Source of the DNA: JBCCZC01 sp039188505
GTDB taxonomy: Bacteria > Pseudomonadota > Gammaproteobacteria > Xanthomonadales > SZUA-38
Length of the DNA: 9,825 nt
Direction: 5' to 3'
NCBI GenBank assembly: GCA_039188505.1
Contig: JBCCZC010000206.1
Coordinates: 1 to 9,825 of the forward strand
Below, piece after piece: positions 7,343 to 9,825 of the stretch. Position 1 is the stretch's first letter; the number at the start of each line of letters is the position of its first letter. Both the position numbers and the translations under genes were made by a program. The notes beneath the pieces were generated by a model, which saw nothing but the letters and a program-made list of their open reading frames with translations, did not search any database and was not told the DNA's origin.

Positions 7343-8497
7343 ATGCTCGATGAGTGGGTCATCACTGGAATGCTCTTCGTAGGCGCGGCGGGGTGGAGCG
7401 TCATGCTGGCCGCCATGGCCGACCATGAAGGCGGCCTGAACGCCCGACGCTTCGCCGCTGATGGGGTGGGTGCGCTGGTGTTCGTCGGTTGGCTCGGCAT
7501 CCGTGGACATATCGACGGTGGCGGGAACCTGGGCCTTGCCGCGCTGCAGTTGAGCCTTCTGGCGATCTTCGCGACCGGTGTTTTATACGTATGGGCCAAT
7601 GCCGAGACTGCAGGCGCCCTCTGGTCGAATCTTCGTTTCAATGGGTACGTGCTGTTCTGTGCAGCGACGTCGTTCGTCGTCGCGAACCGCGCGATCGTCA
7701 TCTTCGACATCAATGGCGGGAGTCCATTCGCCGTGCCCGCGGCATTCGGGACTGCTGTCGCTTACTTCCTGCTGATGCTCTGGCTACGACGCTGGCTGAG
7801 CAGTCCGCTCGCGCGGGTTCGAGCGCGACTGAGCTCGAAGCCCATGATCCTGCTACTGCGGCCCTTCGACGCCACGGAGGTTCTCGATGCGCCGAAGGGG
7901 TTTGAAATGCGACGGGGTGCGGGAGCGCCGAAATCGGCCTATTCGATCTTGCCGATCCTCGTACGCGGCCTGAATCGCCTGGGCATCGTCGTGACCCTCG
8001 GGAAGGTGAAGCTGCCGAGCTGGAGGGACAGTGTCGCCGCGATCACTCTCGATTCCTCGGATGCGGACTGGGTCGGCCTGTTTCGAAGGCTGGCCGAGCA
8101 CTCGGGGCTGGTGATCATCATCCCTTTCGACAGCCCAGGTGTCGTTGCTGAACTCCGGCACCTGCTCGAAAACGAGACGGCGCGCCACAAGAGCTTCATT
8201 TTCGTCCCCCCGGTTCTTCCGAATCAGGATGCATTCAGGTCAGTCTCCAAGAAGGAGGAGGTGGACCGGAAATGGGATGCAGTCGATCAGTTCCTCCGGG
8301 ATATCGGCGTGAGCTTGCGGCGAAACAAGGGAAGTCTGATCAGCCTCGGCTCGAGGGAAATCTTCGACCTCGAGCACGCGGACGATCCCGGCAGGTTGGA
8401 CAAGGAGATCGCACGGGTGCTCGCTGAGCACTGGTCCCCGAGTCGTGGACTATTGCCGGCGTCTCGCATTCTCAGTCAGCTTGGTCGTGCCTCCTGA
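7343..8497 (+). CDS. Membrane-anchored protein with cytosolic Rossmann/TIR-like domain, uncharacterised
   Basis: I do not recognise a characterised family member. The 384-residue product begins with about five hydrophobic segments (roughly residues 5-26, 41-57, 63-85, 101-121 and 129-148), ending in a basic stop-transfer stretch (RRWL...RVRARL). A soluble domain follows from about 166. It starts with a strand and turn KPMILLLRPFD (166-176) and continues with a helix (SILPILVRGLNRLG), a strand IVVTLG, then ADWVGLFRRLAEHSGLVIIIP (241-261), SPGVVAELRHLL (264-275) and a strand KSFIFVPP (283-290). This alternating alpha/beta order, with a conserved-looking Glu (E270) in an xEL helix after a hydrophobic strand, resembles TIR or other Rossmann-like domains. 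That is my inference. The ATG at 7343 lacks a clear ribosome binding site; the ATG at 7370 is an alternative. Base composition around 7560-7720 looks less GC-rich than the neighbours, a weak hint of transfer. It stands alone, with a 78-bp gap before it. Confidence 0.8.
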   Translation: MLDEWVITGMLFVGAAGWSVMLAAMADHEGGLNARRFAADGVGALVFVGWLGIRGHIDGGGNLGLAALQLSLLAIFATGVLYVWANAETAGALWSNLRFNGYVLFCAATSFVVANRAIVIFDINGGSPFAVPAAFGTAVAYFLLMLWLRRWLSSPLARVRARLSSKPMILLLRPFDATEVLDAPKGFEMRRGAGAPKSAYSILPILVRGLNRLGIVVTLGKVKLPSWRDSVAAITLDSSDADWVGLFRRLAEHSGLVIIIPFDSPGVVAELRHLLENETARHKSFIFVPPVLPNQDAFRSVSKKEEVDRKWDAVDQFLRDIGVSLRRNKGSLISLGSREIFDLEHADDPGRLDKEIARVLAEHWSPSRGLLPASRILSQLGRAS

Positions 8498-9460
8498 GGC
8501 CGCGAATCCAACAGCCCCTGGGTACCGATTCCGGTTCGGCTCGAAACTCGCGCAGGCCTGGCGCGTCCGAGGTCCCACCGGCCGAAGTTCCGCCCGCGGC
8601 GGGAGGTCCTCCGGCAGCCGCAGGTTCCAGACCAGTCCCGCAGCGGCCAGGGCCTTGAGGACCCACCAGCCGGGATCGAGTTCTCCGGCATGCAGGCCGA
8701 GCTTCGCGGAACCCGGGAAGGCATGGTGGTTGTTGTGCCAGCTCTCGCCGAAGGTCAGCAGGCTCCAGAACGGCAGGTTGAAGCCTTGGACGCCGGCGCC
8801 CGCGACGCGCCACGACTGATGCCCGTCGTTGTGGGCGAAGTAGCCGATGAGCCAGTGTCCGCCGACCGAGACGGTCACCCGGGCGCAAACACCCCACACG
8901 ACCCAACCCCAGCCGCCGCAGGCGAATAGCAACGCGGCGGGAATCAGCTGCTGTGCCATCCACGTTCGCTCGAGGAACCGATAGACGGGATCCTCGGAGA
9001 CCGCACGCTCGGGACGGAACGTCGGCGGGGCCGCCAGCTCGAGGCGACAGTGCAGCTGCCACCAGGCGTCCTGGTACCAGCGGCGGCGGTGGCCGAAGTA
9101 GTCGTGGCAGCGGGCCTGGCGCTGGGCCCAATCGCGCAGATCGTGCGTGCGCATCATTCCCAGCGGACCGGCTAGACCCACCAGCACGCCAAGCCAGACG
9201 AGCGCGTACTCGAGCGGCTTGCAGGTTGCGTAGCTGCGGTGGATGAGCAGGCGATGCATGCCGAGCGAGTGGCCGAGGCAGAGCGTCATCGCAGTCGTGG
9301 TGGCGAACACGAGAAGCGTATCGGCCGCCAGGGTTACGGGGCCGGCCAGGCAGGTGACCAGGAGCATCGACGTCACCCAGATGGAAGTCGTCGGCGACCA
9401 CCGCACCCGACCCCTGCAGGCATCCTGCCCGGCAAACGCTTCGAAGCGGGGCTCATGCAT
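8450..9460 (-). CDS. Acyl-CoA/fatty-acid desaturase family membrane protein
   Basis: This is an integral membrane di-iron desaturase of 336 residues, expected to put a double bond into a fatty acyl chain and so adjust membrane fluidity. Hydrophobic segments lie at about 27-62, 85-103 and 168-209. Histidine box 1 is GHSLGMHRLLIH (63-74) and box 3 is GESWHNNHHAFP (238-249), followed by the usual SAKLGLHAGELDPGWW region. Box 2, normally an HxxHH-type motif, is here THDLRDWAQRQ (105-115) with H119 and H124 in CHDYFGH, the pattern of a subfamily rather than classic delta-9 enzymes. GHW at 201-203 and AHNDGH at 209-214 supply more possible iron ligands. The ATG at 9458-9460 overlaps by 8 bases the end of the SRPBCC-like frame upstream, which suggests translational coupling. 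The 3' end overlaps the convergent gene by 48 bases. The Arg/Pro-rich last 50 residues are probably a variable tail. Confidence 0.92.
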   Translation of the reverse strand: MHEPRFEAFAGQDACRGRVRWSPTTSIWVTSMLLVTCLAGPVTLAADTLLVFATTTAMTLCLGHSLGMHRLLIHRSYATCKPLEYALVWLGVLVGLAGPLGMMRTHDLRDWAQRQARCHDYFGHRRRWYQDAWWQLHCRLELAAPPTFRPERAVSEDPVYRFLERTWMAQQLIPAALLFACGGWGWVVWGVCARVTVSVGGHWLIGYFAHNDGHQSWRVAGAGVQGFNLPFWSLLTFGESWHNNHHAFPGSAKLGLHAGELDPGWWVLKALAAAGLVWNLRLPEDLPPRAELRPVGPRTRQACASFEPNRNRYPGAVGFAASGGTTKLTENARRRQ

Positions 9461-9806
9461 CGATGAAGACCTCCCGCAGCAGATGTTGCGCCATGGCCTC
9501 GACCGTACGGGTCATCAGGGGGCCGAAATACGAGGCCGGACTGAGCCGGCGTTCGAACGCGATGTGCAGCGTCAGCTCGGTCCGGCCGTCGGGCCGCGGG
9601 CGCATTTCGAGCCGCACCCGCTCGACCGCGAGATAGGTCGCGATGTAGCTGGTGTCGCTCAGGGTTTCGATCTCGATCAGATGTTCGCCAGCCCTGCTGA
9701 CCCGAACCCGCGCGACGCCTTCGTGGGTGTTGCCCACGAACCAGCGGTGATAGCGATAGAAGGCCTCGTGAACCGCGCCGACCTCGAGGCTCCCGGCCTC
9801 GACGCG
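9453..9806 (-). pseudogene. SRPBCC-like protein, C-terminal part; possibly broken by an in-frame stop
   Basis: The frame ends at TGA 9453-9455, overlapping the desaturase start. Its first possible start is GTG at 9735-9737, giving 94 residues, but no ribosome binding site precedes it. The 23 codons before that GTG still read like protein (LEVGAVHEAFYRYHRWF) and run smoothly into VGNTHEG. They contain no ATG, GTG, TTG or CTG, and are closed by TAA at 9807-9809. The product has several strands followed by LSPASYFGPLMTRTVEAMAQHLL, a final helix like that of SRPBCC/START-type lipid-binding folds. The likeliest readings are a gene interrupted by a nonsense mutation, a sequence error near the end of the window, or a short protein starting at the GTG. 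A role with the desaturase in lipid metabolism is inferred only from the overlap. The fold assignment is tentative. Confidence 0.5.
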
Positions 9807-9825
9807 TTAGGGCATGGGAAACAGA

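Noticed and set aside
6425..7510. A 361-codon open frame on the minus strand opposite the crotonase gene
   Set aside because: It is a codon-bias shadow of the crotonase gene, whose family motifs are certain.
8472..9401. A 309-codon open frame on the minus strand in another frame of the desaturase
   Set aside because: It is a Pro/Arg-rich shadow; the desaturase frame contains the histidine boxes.

Overview
The window is GC-rich bacterial DNA, densely coding, with GTG and TTG starts alongside ATG. The gene set is a thiopurine-methyltransferase family protein, an IorAB-type molybdenum hydroxylase, a propeller-sensor GGDEF protein and a membrane fatty-acid desaturase. It fits an environmental proteobacterium, most likely a gammaproteobacterium, but I cannot place it more precisely. 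I see no tRNA, rRNA, CRISPR array, insertion sequence or phage gene.

Left part (1-2882, minus strand): one long gene, cut by the left edge of the window. It encodes a signal peptide, about 14 propeller-type repeats, a Y_Y_Y domain, one transmembrane helix and a C-terminal GGDEF domain. The signature of that domain reads AGKEF instead of GGDEF, and the usual RxxD inhibitory site is missing. A divergent intergenic region of 118 bp with two short inverted repeats separates it from the next genes.

Centre (3001-7264, plus strand): a two-gene unit for a periplasmic molybdenum hydroxylase comes first. IorA is the 2Fe-2S subunit. IorB is the molybdopterin subunit, with a Tat signal and a lipobox, and the genes overlap as ATGA. 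A perfect 12-bp hairpin follows at once. Then come a thiopurine S-methyltransferase (tpm) and, 43 bp later, a crotonase-superfamily protein with a PaaG-like active-site Asp instead of the two hydratase glutamates.

Right part: a plus-strand gene at 7343-8497 encodes a multi-pass membrane protein with a cytosolic alpha/beta (Rossmann- or TIR-like) domain. I do not recognise a characterised homologue, and it is the best candidate for something undescribed. Its 3' end overlaps the convergent desaturase gene by 48 bp. The desaturase (8450-9460, minus) overlaps by 8 bp the end of a short SRPBCC-like reading frame (9453-9806, minus). That frame looks coding upstream of any usable start codon and is closed by an in-frame TAA near the window edge, so it may be a broken gene, or the sequence there may be wrong.

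Working together: the best supported units are iorA-iorB (one enzyme) and the SRPBCC-like protein with the desaturase (coupled translation, possibly lipid-related). Any link between the propeller sensor and iorAB rests only on their divergent arrangement.
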